Below are positions 56,390 to 64,000 of a DNA stretch of 64,000 nt, one piece after another. The notes under the pieces were generated by a model. It did no database searches, was not told where the DNA came from, and was given only the letters and a program-made list of their open reading frames with translations. Both the position numbers and the translations under genes were made by a program. Origin of the DNA: Saprospiraceae bacterium (GTDB lineage Bacteria; Bacteroidota; Bacteroidia; Chitinophagales; Saprospiraceae). The stretch spans positions 1 through 64,000 of the forward strand of contig JADKKF010000002.1 of NCBI GenBank assembly GCA_016720635.1, written 5' to 3'. Numbering within the stretch: position 1 is the first letter of the stretch; the number at the start of each line of letters is the position of its first letter.

Positions 56390-56403
56390 AATAAATACTG
56401 AGA

Positions 56404-56946
56404 TTGATTAATCGAAAATATATAGCCGTAGTATTTATATTCTTAAGCATATTTTTTGTTAATAAAAACCATGCTCAAGATTCGGTAAATGTCCGAAAAC
56501 AATCTCAGATGTCTCCTAGGATACCTAAGAAAGCTGCCCTTTGGGGCATACTCCCGTCTGGAGGCCAGTTTTATAATAAAAGATATTGGAAAGTTCCTTT
56601 AGTCCTCGGCGCACTCGGTGGGCTATACTATTGGACAGAATACAATAGGTCTTATTACACCCAGTTCAAAGGTTATTTTGAGGATAAATTATTGGGCAAC
56701 CCCATTCCTTCCCCATACGATCGATTGACCAACCAACAATTATTCAATTTTAAACAGATATTTAGAAAAGACCTAGAGCGATCCTATATATTTTTGGCAC
56801 TGGCTTATCTACTGTCTATAGCAGAGGCTTTCACGGATGCTCACTTACACTCATTTGATATTTCAGATAAAATCTCCCTGACCACAACCCCAAGCCAACC
56901 TTACACTCTTGGAGCCGGCATAAAAATAACTTTAGGAGGTAAATAA
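56404..56946 (+). CDS. DUF5683 domain-containing protein
   Basis: A 180-residue envelope protein with a signal peptide (about 1-24, ending NHAQ). The conserved core PKKAALWGILPSGGQFYNKRYWKVPLVLGALGGLYYWTEYNRSYY contains a hydrophobic helix typical of DUF5683, a family found next to parB in many Bacteroidota. A second hydrophobic segment follows near 125-140. The start is a TTG at 56404; no upstream ATG is available. Function unknown. Confidence 0.85.
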   Translation: MINRKYIAVVFIFLSIFFVNKNHAQDSVNVRKQSQMSPRIPKKAALWGILPSGGQFYNKRYWKVPLVLGALGGLYYWTEYNRSYYTQFKGYFEDKLLGNPIPSPYDRLTNQQLFNFKQIFRKDLERSYIFLALAYLLSIAEAFTDAHLHSFDISDKISLTTTPSQPYTLGAGIKITLGGK

Positions 56947-57110
56947 AACATTGAAATTTCTTTCGGAAATTATCAAATCTTAGTTAAAGTGAAAATCTGC
57001 CTTAAGACTTCTCAACTATTAAAAAATACCAACTCAATTCTATTTCTTCCTTTAAGGCCCCTATTAAAACCTTTTCAAGGCAACATAATTTTTACTTCTA
57101 GGCAATTTTA

Positions 57111-57791
57111 CTAAAAAGTAGTTATGTGATCTATACATGGACAATGAATGAATTTATTTTCTTCGATAAGGAATGCGGTCAAAAAACCAAAACCTTCATT
57201 TCCTAAATAAACACATCCAGAGTCGAGATTTATGCAATTTCCCTTTTGTGAAATGATATAATCCAGTGGTCTGGGGGTATGCCCATGTATCATTCTAAAA
57301 ATCCCCAATTCGGATCTATTGGTTTCAAAGTTTCTCCCCCACAATAATTCATCTTCATCCTCAAAAAATCCATTTCCAAAATTAAAGTTCAATGTTCCAT
57401 GAACGAAAATATCCTCTCCTTTTTGAAAATATACTTTAGTACTTTCTATAAAATCTATATAAATATTGGGAATCTCTTCTATATGGTCAATACCCATACT
57501 TGCCAAGGTTTGCTGTCCTCCTGCTTCCAACCACGCCCCACACAAATCTTCATCTTCTAGCCCTTCCAGCAGCATTTGTTCGTGATTACCTCTCAATGAA
57601 ATAATTTGATATCCAGTCTGGGTTAACCCTATTATCGTGTCTAATACACCAGAACTATCAGGACCTCTATCCACATAATCTCCCAAAAAAATTAGGAAAT
57701 CGTCTTTTTCAATATCTATTTTATCGAATAATAAACTTAACAATGTTTCATTGCACCCATGGATATCCCCAATGGCTATAGTTCTTGGCAT
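57111..57791 (-). CDS. Serine/threonine protein phosphatase-like metallophosphoesterase
   Basis: A 226-residue PPP-family enzyme. The three metal motifs are GDIHG (8-12), GDYVDRG and GNHE, followed by HGHTPRP near the C-terminus. Length and motifs fit bacterial PrpA/ApaH-like phosphatases; whether it removes protein phosphate or cleaves diadenosine tetraphosphate is not decidable. It is 39 nt after the SPFH gene and may belong to the sigma/anti-sigma transcript. Confidence 0.92.
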   Translation of the reverse strand: MPRTIAIGDIHGCNETLLSLLFDKIDIEKDDFLIFLGDYVDRGPDSSGVLDTIIGLTQTGYQIISLRGNHEQMLLEGLEDEDLCGAWLEAGGQQTLASMGIDHIEEIPNIYIDFIESTKVYFQKGEDIFVHGTLNFNFGNGFFEDEDELLWGRNFETNRSELGIFRMIHGHTPRPLDYIISQKGNCINLDSGCVYLGNEGFGFLTAFLIEENKFIHCPCIDHITTF

Positions 57792-57830
57792 ATCAATTTT
57801 TGTTTAAATAGTAAGGGTGAATACATTCTA

Positions 57831-58742
57831 TTAATTTTTTGTATCCAATATCAAAGGGGTAGTAGCCTTTCCCATAATAACTATTTTAGCATTTTGGCTT
57901 TGTGCCAATTCCTTTTGAGCCTTTATTTGCTCATATATCAATTGTTTTTCAGTAAGCCCCGAGGCAATTATTTTTTGATACTCAGCTATCCCAAGTGCTT
58001 CTATTCTCTTGCGTTCCGCCTCTTGCTTCTCTTTCTTTAGAATAAACTGCATTTTATCAGCATCTTGTTCTGCGCTTATTTTATCTTCAATAGCAGTTTT
58101 AACTCTTGAGGGAAGAGTTATATTTCTTATTAATAATTGCTCCAAAATCAAACCCCTAGAAGTAAAATCCTTTTCTATACTTTTAAATATCTTATTTTGA
58201 AACTCATCCCTTTTCCCTGAAAACAATGATACCGCTTCATAGTAAACCGCATTGTCTCTTATTTTGGTTCGAGTAAGAGGTCTTACTATCTTATTGACAA
58301 AGTCAGCACCAGTTTCTCTCAACAGCCGTGGCCCTTCACTTGGAATAATTCTAAATAAGACAGTCAGATCCAAAGTAACTTCTAATCCATCGGACGTTAG
58401 TACACGGATGGCATCATCGCCTAATTTATCCCCTTCATCGTGTACATTACTCATGGTATAATTATAAGTACGAGTATCCAGTTCTTTAATTACCAATAAT
58501 GGATTAATGAAATGTAAGCCACTTTCCAAATAATCATCCTCCACTTTTCCAAATAAGGTTTTAACCCCGATTTTACCCGTATCAACTTGTACAAAACAGG
58601 AAAAGATTACTCCCAGTAAAAATAATAACAACGAAAATTTAGATACCAAAGAGCTTATTTTAGCTACATTTTGAAATTCAGATTTTCTTAAAATGAATAC
58701 ACTGATTAAAAATCCAACTAAACCGAGTACAATTAAAACCAT
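57831..58742 (-). CDS. SPFH/prohibitin family membrane protein
   Basis: A 303-residue protein with two N-terminal hydrophobic segments (about 2-18 and 36-52), then an SPFH domain (VDTGKIGVKTLFGKVEDDYLESGLHFINPL) and a long coiled coil with EKQEAERKRIEALGIAEYQKIIASGL. Prohibitin-like proteins scaffold membrane protein complexes and regulate membrane proteases. The next gene upstream (anti-sigma factor) ends 97 nt before it. Confidence 0.92.
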   Translation of the reverse strand: MVLIVLGLVGFLISVFILRKSEFQNVAKISSLVSKFSLLLFLLGVIFSCFVQVDTGKIGVKTLFGKVEDDYLESGLHFINPLLVIKELDTRTYNYTMSNVHDEGDKLGDDAIRVLTSDGLEVTLDLTVLFRIIPSEGPRLLRETGADFVNKIVRPLTRTKIRDNAVYYEAVSLFSGKRDEFQNKIFKSIEKDFTSRGLILEQLLIRNITLPSRVKTAIEDKISAEQDADKMQFILKKEKQEAERKRIEALGIAEYQKIIASGLTEKQLIYEQIKAQKELAQSQNAKIVIMGKATTPLILDTKN

Positions 58743-58839
58743 ATTTATATTTTGGTCTTATAACAATTGGTTTCAAATAATAATTCCAACGTCAAATAAT
58801 AATAGGAGCTATTTTCGACCAAATCTAATAATATTCCTA

Positions 58840-59610
58840 TTAATTTAATTGCTCCAGTAAATTTTTCGCTTTTGTTTTATAATTGGAAGATGGCGAGGCT
58901 TGTATATCGTTCAAAATTTGTTTTGCAGAATCAAAATCTTTGGTTTTTACATAGGACAAAGCCAAAAACCAGGAAGCATCATCAAAATAAACTTTTCCAT
59001 TCATCCTAGCATCTTCGAAATAGGAAATGGCTTTGGTATAATTTTCCAGCTCTAAATAACACATACCGCGCCAAAAAATTAATTCTTCAGCTCTAGGTTT
59101 TGAATTGGCCAGATTATCCAGCTTTTGCAATGCAATTTCGTACTTTGATTGATTATAGTCTTCGGCTATATCGATAGGGAGATTATCAAGGGTTAATTCA
59201 CTGATAGAATTAGATCCCCTTGTATTTGTACCCTCGTCCATCGCCAATACTTGGTGATATTGGCTGAAAAGTTTGTCGTTTTGAGTTAATTTTTTGTATT
59301 CGTGAATGCCATAAATTGACACTAAAATAAGTCCCAAAGACGCTGCAATGGTCAAAAACCATTTTGCAGAAATTAAGGAAACTACTTTCCTTTCGCGAAT
59401 CCCTATTTCTTCTATGCTAAATTTCCTATTTAATAGGCTAGGATCCTGCTGATAAGCTTCCATAGCGCCTGAACAAAGCTCGCAAGAATTAATGTGGTGC
59501 TCTACCCTTCTTTCTAACGCCTTGTCTCCTTTTTGGAGTATATATCGCGCTATTTCATCTTTAGTAAGACAATCTGAATCGTTAAATATTGTAGTTGTAT
59601 TCTTTTTCAT
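58840..59610 (-). CDS. Zinc-finger anti-sigma factor with TPR-like C-terminal domain
   Basis: A 256-residue membrane protein. An N-terminal zinc-binding anti-sigma domain has the HxxxCxxC motif (His39, Cys43, Cys46). A transmembrane helix follows at about 83-103. The periplasmic part from about 135 to 256 carries tetratricopeptide-like repeats (KYEIALQKLDNLANSKPRAEELIFWRGMCYLELENYTKAISYFEDAR). It would hold the adjacent ECF sigma factor inactive and sense an envelope signal. It overlaps the sigma gene by 4 bp. Confidence 0.88.
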   Translation of the reverse strand: MKKNTTTIFNDSDCLTKDEIARYILQKGDKALERRVEHHINSCELCSGAMEAYQQDPSLLNRKFSIEEIGIRERKVVSLISAKWFLTIAASLGLILVSIYGIHEYKKLTQNDKLFSQYHQVLAMDEGTNTRGSNSISELTLDNLPIDIAEDYNQSKYEIALQKLDNLANSKPRAEELIFWRGMCYLELENYTKAISYFEDARMNGKVYFDDASWFLALSYVKTKDFDSAKQILNDIQASPSSNYKTKAKNLLEQLN

Positions 59611-60185
59611 AATTTCTCTCTTGGTTTAGAAGAAAGACAGATTTTCAAATTCCTTTTAGCGTTTTGTATATAACTTTTTATTTCATTAAAACTAAAACTG
59701 CTCCGCTCTGCTATCTCCTTATAACTTAATTCTTCAAAATAAAAATATTTTATACACTCCCTCTGGTTGGTTGGAAGTTGGTCGATACATTCTAAAAGTT
59801 GATTTTCGGTTCTGTCTCTATCCAATTCACCACTAAGACGAATTTCAGCTTGATTTTCCACAATAGTTTCCAAATTATTTGAAAATTTTTCTTTGCTACT
59901 TTTTTCAAACTTAGCTTTTCTAAAATGATCTATTATGGTATTCTTTGTGATTGAAAGGGTAAAGTAGCGAATATTCTCTACTTTGTTTTTCTTTAACGAA
60001 GCATAGAGTTTTTCCAAAACCTGTTGGGTTATGTCAGAAGTTATGGCCTCCTCTTTTACCTTCGAATAGGTGTAACCATATATTATCGGATAGTATTTTT
60101 CCAATAATTTATTCAATATTTGCTCATCAGCGTTAGCTACATATTGGGTTAAGAGTATATTATCATTATTATTTGAATAGTTCAA
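59607..60185 (-). CDS. ECF RNA polymerase sigma factor
   Basis: A 192-residue sigma-70 ECF protein. Region 2 (about 15-85) contains YYPIIYGYTYSKVKEEAITSDITQQVLEKL. Region 4 (about 125-185) is QLPTNQRECIKYFYFEELSYKEIAERSSFSFNEIKSYIQNAKRNLK. Region 3 is absent, as in ECF factors. It is translationally coupled to the zinc-finger anti-sigma factor. A TAnnTTTG box at 60221-60228 suggests expression from the housekeeping sigma. Confidence 0.95.
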   Translation of the reverse strand: MNYSNNNDNILLTQYVANADEQILNKLLEKYYPIIYGYTYSKVKEEAITSDITQQVLEKLYASLKKNKVENIRYFTLSITKNTIIDHFRKAKFEKSSKEKFSNNLETIVENQAEIRLSGELDRDRTENQLLECIDQLPTNQRECIKYFYFEELSYKEIAERSSFSFNEIKSYIQNAKRNLKICLSSKPREKL

Positions 60186-60220
60186 ATTCGAAGATTTTTA
60201 TATCTACATCATCTAATATG

Positions 60221-60228
60221 CAAAATTA
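60221..60228 (-). promoter_or_regulatory. Predicted -7 box of the sigma/anti-sigma operon
   Basis: On the minus strand taattttg matches TAnnTTTG, about 35 nt before the start codon at 60185. No clear -33 element. Confidence 0.35.
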
Positions 60229-60303
60229 AAACTATTTTTATATTATTTTTAAAAAAAGAAAAAAAATAGTGTACTACATTTTGATAAAAAATCTAAACTT
60301 CGA

Positions 60304-61263
60304 TTACAAAATATTTTCTACTATTTTATCTTCTGTAATTCCTTCTGCTTCTGCTTTATAATTTTTTACAACTCTATGTCTCAATACATATGGAGCTATC
60401 GCTTGCACATCTTCGATATCTGGGGAGTATTTTCCATTCAAAGCTGCGTGACATTTTGCACCTAAAACTAAAAATTGAGAAGCACGAGGTCCAGCACCCC
60501 AGGAAATGTATTGATTAACAAAATCCGTTGCATTTGCCGTTTTTGGTCTGGTCTTGGTGGCCAAACCCACTGCGTATTCTAATACATTATCTGCAATCGG
60601 AATTCTTTTTATCAACCCTTGAAAATATTTAATTTGATCCGAATTTACGATACTTCTAAGTACTACATTTTGTTCCGATGTAGTCCTTTTTACCACCATT
60701 ATTTCTTCATTATAAGATGGATATCCTAGTGGGATATTAAACATGAATCTGTCCAACTGTGCTTCTGGAAGTGGATAGGTACCTTCTTGTTCTATTGGAT
60801 TTTGTGTCGCCAGTACGAAGAATGGTGATGGCAAAGAATGCTTGTCACCAGCGATGGTAACAGTTCTTTCTTGCATGGCTTCAAGTAAAGCAGCCTGCGT
60901 TTTTGGTGGCGTTCTATTTATTTCGTCAGCCAAAATAATATTGGAAAATATGGGACCACGATTGAATTTAAAATTTCGATCCTTATCTAGTACCTCGGCG
61001 CCCAAAATATCGGAAGGCATCAAGTCGGGAGTAAATTGTATCCTTTTAAAATCAAGATCTAAGACATCTGCAATGGTAGATACCAAAAGAGTCTTCGCAA
61101 GGCCAGGCACCCCTACCAACAATGAATGTCCATTGGAAAATAACGATATCAAAACGCCTTTCACCACTTGATCTTGACCTACTATTACCTTTGAAATTTC
61201 ATTTTTCAAATCAATACCTGCCTGTGCAAGTGCATCCACTGCCTGAGAATCTGAAGAAAACAT
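60304..61263 (-). CDS. MoxR family AAA+ ATPase
   Basis: A 319-residue cytosolic ATPase. Walker A is GVPGLAKT, Walker B is ILADEINR, and sensor and arginine residues lie in LATQNPIEQEGTYPLPEAQLDRFMF. MoxR ATPases usually pair with a VWA or DUF58 protein; none follows here (the next gene downstream is the ECF sigma factor). It thus lacks the common bat-type neighbours. Its client is unknown. Confidence 0.94.
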   Translation of the reverse strand: MFSSDSQAVDALAQAGIDLKNEISKVIVGQDQVVKGVLISLFSNGHSLLVGVPGLAKTLLVSTIADVLDLDFKRIQFTPDLMPSDILGAEVLDKDRNFKFNRGPIFSNIILADEINRTPPKTQAALLEAMQERTVTIAGDKHSLPSPFFVLATQNPIEQEGTYPLPEAQLDRFMFNIPLGYPSYNEEIMVVKRTTSEQNVVLRSIVNSDQIKYFQGLIKRIPIADNVLEYAVGLATKTRPKTANATDFVNQYISWGAGPRASQFLVLGAKCHAALNGKYSPDIEDVQAIAPYVLRHRVVKNYKAEAEGITEDKIVENIL

Positions 61264-61347
61264 ATTTTATGTAATTTTAAAATATAAACATGCAAAGATT
61301 GACTTTTTTAGTCTAAATCTTACATTTTTAACATTTTTTTAAAAAAA

Positions 61348-62292
61348 TTAGCCAACCATCTTAGAGCTTCGGTCCTGTTGTTTGTCAGCGTAGGCCATTG
61401 CTGCCTCTCTTACCCATTCGCCATCTTGATAAGCTTTTATTCGTGTTTGGATTCTATCTTTATTGCAAGGTCCATCTCCTTTTACTACCGTCCAAAATTC
61501 ATCCCAATTAATATCGCCAAATTGATAGGTATTGGTTTTTTCATCCCATTTTAAATCTTTATCAGGGACTGTTAAGCCTAAAAACAAAGCTTGAGGAACG
61601 GTCGCATCGACAAATTTTTGCCTTAACTCATCGTTACTAAGTCGTTTGATTCTCCATCGAGTGGACTGTTCACTATGAGGAGAGTCGGAATCCTTAGGAC
61701 CAAACATCATCAAAGCTGGCCACCACCATCTATTCAGGGCATCTTGAGCCATTTCCTTTTGTTCAGAAGATCCATTGCTGAGTGTTAACATGATCTGATA
61801 TCCTTGCCGTTGATGAAATGACTCTTCTTTACAAATTCGAACCATTGCGCGTGCATAGGGCCCATAAGAAGTCCGGCAAAGTGCAACTTGATTCATAATA
61901 GCAGCCCCATCAACAAGCCAGCCAATGGCACCCATATCTGCCCATGTAAGCGATGGATAATTAAAAATACTACTATATTTAGCTTTACCTGAATGCAGAT
62001 CTTCAATCATTTTATCGCGTGAAACACCAAGGGTTTCAGCAGCACTGTACAAATAAAGTCCGTGACCACCTTCGTCCTGAACCTTTGCGAGTAGTGCAAT
62101 CTTTCTTTTCAAAGAGGGTGCTCTCGTTAGCCAATTTGCTTCTGGCAACATACCGACTACTTCAGAATGGGCGTGCTGCGAGATTTGTCTAATAAGGGTC
62201 TTTCTATATTCATCAGGCATCCAATCTTGAGGCTCAATTTTGAGATCTTCGGCTATCTTGTCTTCAAACTTTCTTTCTAATGAAATTTCCAC
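61348..62292 (-). CDS. paaA: 1,2-phenylacetyl-CoA epoxidase catalytic subunit PaaA
   Basis: A 314-residue diiron monooxygenase subunit that epoxidises phenylacetyl-CoA. Iron-binding residues are visible in KVQDEGGHGLYLY (Glu-x-x-His) and CKEESFHQRQGYQ. The QHAHSEVVGMLPEANWLTRAPSLKRK and RWWWPALMMFGPKDSDSPHS segments are PaaA-specific. paaB, paaC and paaD, normally contiguous and needed for activity, are absent on both sides. The ATG is about 10 nt after the start point predicted from the box at 62309-62316. Confidence 0.95.
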   Translation of the reverse strand: MEISLERKFEDKIAEDLKIEPQDWMPDEYRKTLIRQISQHAHSEVVGMLPEANWLTRAPSLKRKIALLAKVQDEGGHGLYLYSAAETLGVSRDKMIEDLHSGKAKYSSIFNYPSLTWADMGAIGWLVDGAAIMNQVALCRTSYGPYARAMVRICKEESFHQRQGYQIMLTLSNGSSEQKEMAQDALNRWWWPALMMFGPKDSDSPHSEQSTRWRIKRLSNDELRQKFVDATVPQALFLGLTVPDKDLKWDEKTNTYQFGDINWDEFWTVVKGDGPCNKDRIQTRIKAYQDGEWVREAAMAYADKQQDRSSKMVG

Positions 62293-62308
62293 CGTTATAT
62301 TTTTTTAA

Positions 62309-62316
62309 CAAATTTA
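62309..62316 (-). promoter_or_regulatory. Predicted -7 box of paaA
   Basis: On the minus strand taaatttg matches TAnnTTTG, 16 nt upstream of the start codon at 62292. Confidence 0.4.
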
Positions 62317-62532
62317 AGCATTTTTTTTTACATAGCATAATATTATACAATCACATACAAATCTAGTATTTATATATATCAGAAAATTAAATATATAAAA
62401 AAGTAAAGAAATTTTATGGAAAAATTATGCAAAAAACGTCTTTCCCTTGAATTTTGTTATCAAGGCCTTAATAATAAATTTCGACAGACATTTTATCACT
62501 TTACCAAATTTATCACTTTAAGTACTATTATT

Positions 62533-62769
62533 ATGAACACGACAACATTATCAGAATCAAAAATGATTAAATCGGGAGATAGAAACATTTTTGTTGACCT
62601 TAAAAGTTCAAAAACTGGCAAACCCTACGTACATCTTTGCGAATCAAGAATGGTTGATGGCAAGTATGAAAGACAAAGGTTTTATTTATTTGAAAGGGAT
62701 ATTCAAAAACTTAGTCAAATTTTGAACGACTACAACGCACTTCTTGGTGAAGTCAAACCAGAAGAATAA
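62533..62769 (+). CDS. DUF3276 family PUR-like DNA/RNA-binding protein
   Basis: A 78-residue protein of the DUF3276/PUR-alpha-like family, small single-stranded nucleic-acid binding proteins common in Bacteroidota and spirochaetes. The signature is GDRNIFVDLKSSKTGKPYVHLCESRMVDGKYERQRFYLFERDIQKL. The reading frame extends upstream to an ATG at 62416, but the extra 39 residues are not protein-like; the ATG at 62533 gives the family's normal length. A strong terminator follows. Confidence 0.88.
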   Translation: MNTTTLSESKMIKSGDRNIFVDLKSSKTGKPYVHLCESRMVDGKYERQRFYLFERDIQKLSQILNDYNALLGEVKPEE

Positions 62770-62792
62770 CACTCCAAGAGTTATTTTACCAA

Positions 62793-62850
62793 AAACAAGC
62801 TAATGCATACCTATTTGATTTTAGTGTATTGGCTTGTTTTTTATTTTCGT
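62793..62850 (+). terminator. Rho-independent terminator after the DUF3276 gene
   Basis: A stem of about 15 bp with two G-T pairs (62793-62807 with 62825-62839, aaacaagc against gcttgttt at its base) and a 17-nt loop runs into a T-rich tract. Located 24 nt past the stop codon. Confidence 0.75.
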
Positions 62851-62899
62851 TTAGCTTTTATTTTAAAAAAATTATCGATTGCTTTTATTTTCTTAGGCT

Positions 62900-63424
62900 T
62901 TAGCCTTTGTTCAGATATCTTTCGTTCAATACATTGAGATGATGAATGCCATGCCCATTAACCATCCAAGCCAATGCTTTACTTGGAATCTTATTACCAT
63001 TTACCAACCCATCATTATCAAAAGCTTCCGAGCGAGTATTTTGCACTAAAAGTATATTAGAATTCCTCACCAAAAGCCACTCTTCGAAAAGAGAATCTAA
63101 GGAAGCTGTGGTGGAAATATTACTGTTATCGGCAAATCTATCTTCATCAAAAGAAGGCATATTTGTCAAATCTTCTCGTATAGCCCACAATACCCTATAA
63201 AACATTATAATTTCGGTGTCAATGCAATGCCTTATAAGTTGGGCAACTGTCCACTTACCTGGCGCATAAGCGTAATCCTTAATGCCTTCACTTGTCATTT
63301 TTTTGAATTCTAAGATTTGCTCTTTACTGTGAACCAATGCAGCAAGTAAATCTATTTGATCCGATAGGTCGATATAATAATGGTAATACTTAGGTGTATT
63401 TTCGAAATTTGGCTTTGTAATCAT
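62900..63424 (-). CDS. DinB family protein (putative metal-dependent hydrolase)
   Basis: A 174-residue four-helix-bundle protein of the DinB/YfiT superfamily. The three-histidine metal site is suggested by GKWTVAQLIRHCIDTE (first His) and VNGHGIHHLNVLNERYL (last two). Members include thiol transferases that use bacillithiol or mycothiol; the substrate here is unknown. It is convergent with the DUF3276 gene and divergent from the DUF4230 gene. Confidence 0.85.
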   Translation of the reverse strand: MITKPNFENTPKYYHYYIDLSDQIDLLAALVHSKEQILEFKKMTSEGIKDYAYAPGKWTVAQLIRHCIDTEIIMFYRVLWAIREDLTNMPSFDEDRFADNSNISTTASLDSLFEEWLLVRNSNILLVQNTRSEAFDNDGLVNGNKIPSKALAWMVNGHGIHHLNVLNERYLNKG

Positions 63425-63465
63425 TTGGTGTAAAATTTAGTAATGAATAATTAAGCTAAAAATAA

Positions 63466-63473
63466 TACTTTTG
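63466..63473 (+). promoter_or_regulatory. Predicted -7 box of the DUF4230 gene
   Basis: Tacttttg matches TAnnTTTG, giving a leader of about 60 nt before the ATG at 63540. Confidence 0.4.
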
Positions 63474-63539
63474 TCATGAGTAATTCACTAATTTGATTTA
63501 TTTTATTAGCCTTCAAGATAGTTTTAAGGTCAACGCAAT

Positions 63540-64000
63540 ATGAAATACGTAATTGGCATCGTTGTTTGTATCCTGATATTTTTGGGTGGTATGTATTTCA
63601 TGTATCAATGGAAAAATAGCTCTGATTCTAAAATCACTGAGAAATCCGAGGTCATCTTGCAAAGACTGAAAAACGTCAACAAAATAATTACCAAAGAAGG
63701 ATATTTTACAGAACTTTACGATTATAAAGACTATACTACTTTTAATCTCCCTTGGTTTCGAAAAAAAGCGCTCGTTCGTGTCAAGGCTAAGGCTTCTGTC
63801 GGATATGATTTGGAAAAATTAGAATTTGATTTGGACGAATCTACAAAAGAAATAGTTATAAAAAATATCCCACCCCTAGAACTATTAAGTCTTGAACACG
63901 ACTTAGATTACTATGATATCACTCAAGGCAGTTTTAACAGTTTTGAGGCAGAGGATTACAATAAGATAAATTCAAATGCAAAAAATTTTGTAAAATCTCA
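63540..64000 (+). CDS. DUF4230 domain-containing protein, 3' end beyond the window
   Basis: A partial gene of 153 codons cut by the window edge. It begins MKYVIGIVVCILIFLGGMYF, a membrane anchor, then a DUF4230 domain with KIITKEGYFTELYDYKDY, KAKASVGYDLEKLEFDLDE and LSLEHDLDYYDITQGSFNSF. The family is of unknown function and likely faces the periplasm. The ATG at 63540 directly starts the hydrophobic anchor. Confidence 0.85.
   Translation, partial: MKYVIGIVVCILIFLGGMYFMYQWKNSSDSKITEKSEVILQRLKNVNKIITKEGYFTELYDYKDYTTFNLPWFRKKALVRVKAKASVGYDLEKLEFDLDESTKEIVIKNIPPLELLSLEHDLDYYDITQGSFNSFEAEDYNKINSNAKNFVKS

Noticed and set aside
62416..62532. N-terminal extension of the DUF3276 protein from an upstream ATG
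   Set aside because: The extra 39 residues are absent from the family as I know it and lie in AT-rich leader sequence.
1..64000. tRNA, rRNA, CRISPR array, intact IS element or prophage
   Set aside because: None was recognised on either strand by eye; gaps between genes are mostly short and hold only promoters, terminators or the hairpin repeats.

Overview
The window reads as a chromosomal segment of an AT-rich member of the Bacteroidota, most likely a Saprospirales-type bacterium. The phylum call rests on a complete porP-gldK-gldL-gldM-gldN type IX secretion/gliding cluster, a T9SS plug-domain protein, two giant secreted proteins with T9SS C-terminal domains (one type B, one type A), PorP/SprF, DUF2480, DUF3276 (PUR-like) and DUF5683 proteins, and many promoters of the phylum's TAnnTTTG (-7) type. 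The family-level placement is inference. No rRNA, tRNA, CRISPR array, prophage or intact insertion sequence was seen.

Layout. 1-0.9 kb: a Phd/VapC-type toxin-antitoxin pair with a perfect palindrome over its promoter. 0.9-6.9 kb: a palindrome-rich intergenic region, a YdjM-like membrane protein, fbp, thrS, a DedA protein and a second intergenic repeat copy. 6.9-12.7 kb: a nitric-oxide detoxification or respiration module, with a cysteine-containing Rrf2 regulator, norC, norB, a lipoprotein cytochrome c, norQ and a frameshifted norD. 12.7-17.2 kb (minus strand): M48 peptidase, MgtC-like protein, a third repeat copy, OPT transporter and a glycosyltransferase. 17.2-25.7 kb (minus strand): gldN, gldM, gldL, gldK and porP, then a DUF255 thioredoxin-domain protein and rsmE. 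25.9-36.5 kb (plus strand): a thioredoxin-SPOR fusion, hutI, a 1533-residue SprB-repeat adhesin with a cohesin-like domain, a Wzz-like protein, a flippase-like membrane protein and an HtrA protease. 36.6-45.1 kb: scpB, DUF2480, lytic transglycosylase, selD, M48 lipoprotein, a methyltransferase and a minus-strand htrA / T9SS-plug / gamma-carbonic-anhydrase operon. 45.2-57 kb (plus strand): dapF, a 1664-residue subtilisin-like T9SS cargo, uvrC, an RNase H, a ureide/urate catabolism trio (alc, uraD, uraH), parB and a DUF5683 protein. 57.1-64 kb: PPP phosphatase, SPFH protein, anti-sigma/ECF sigma pair, MoxR, an orphan paaA, DUF3276, DinB-like protein and the start of a DUF4230 protein.

How the genes work together. 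The T9SS core, the plug protein and the two CTD-bearing cargos form one functional theme: surface export of adhesins and proteases, with gliding possible. The Rrf2 regulator and norCB/QD form a second. Very similar dyads precede both the regulator and norC, which suggests an autoregulated NO-response unit. The rest is mostly housekeeping and envelope maintenance. The most informative non-coding signals are a dispersed GC-rich hairpin repeat present in three diverged copies, the paired dyads around the nor genes, the palindrome at the toxin-antitoxin promoter and a one-base T-run lesion in norD.
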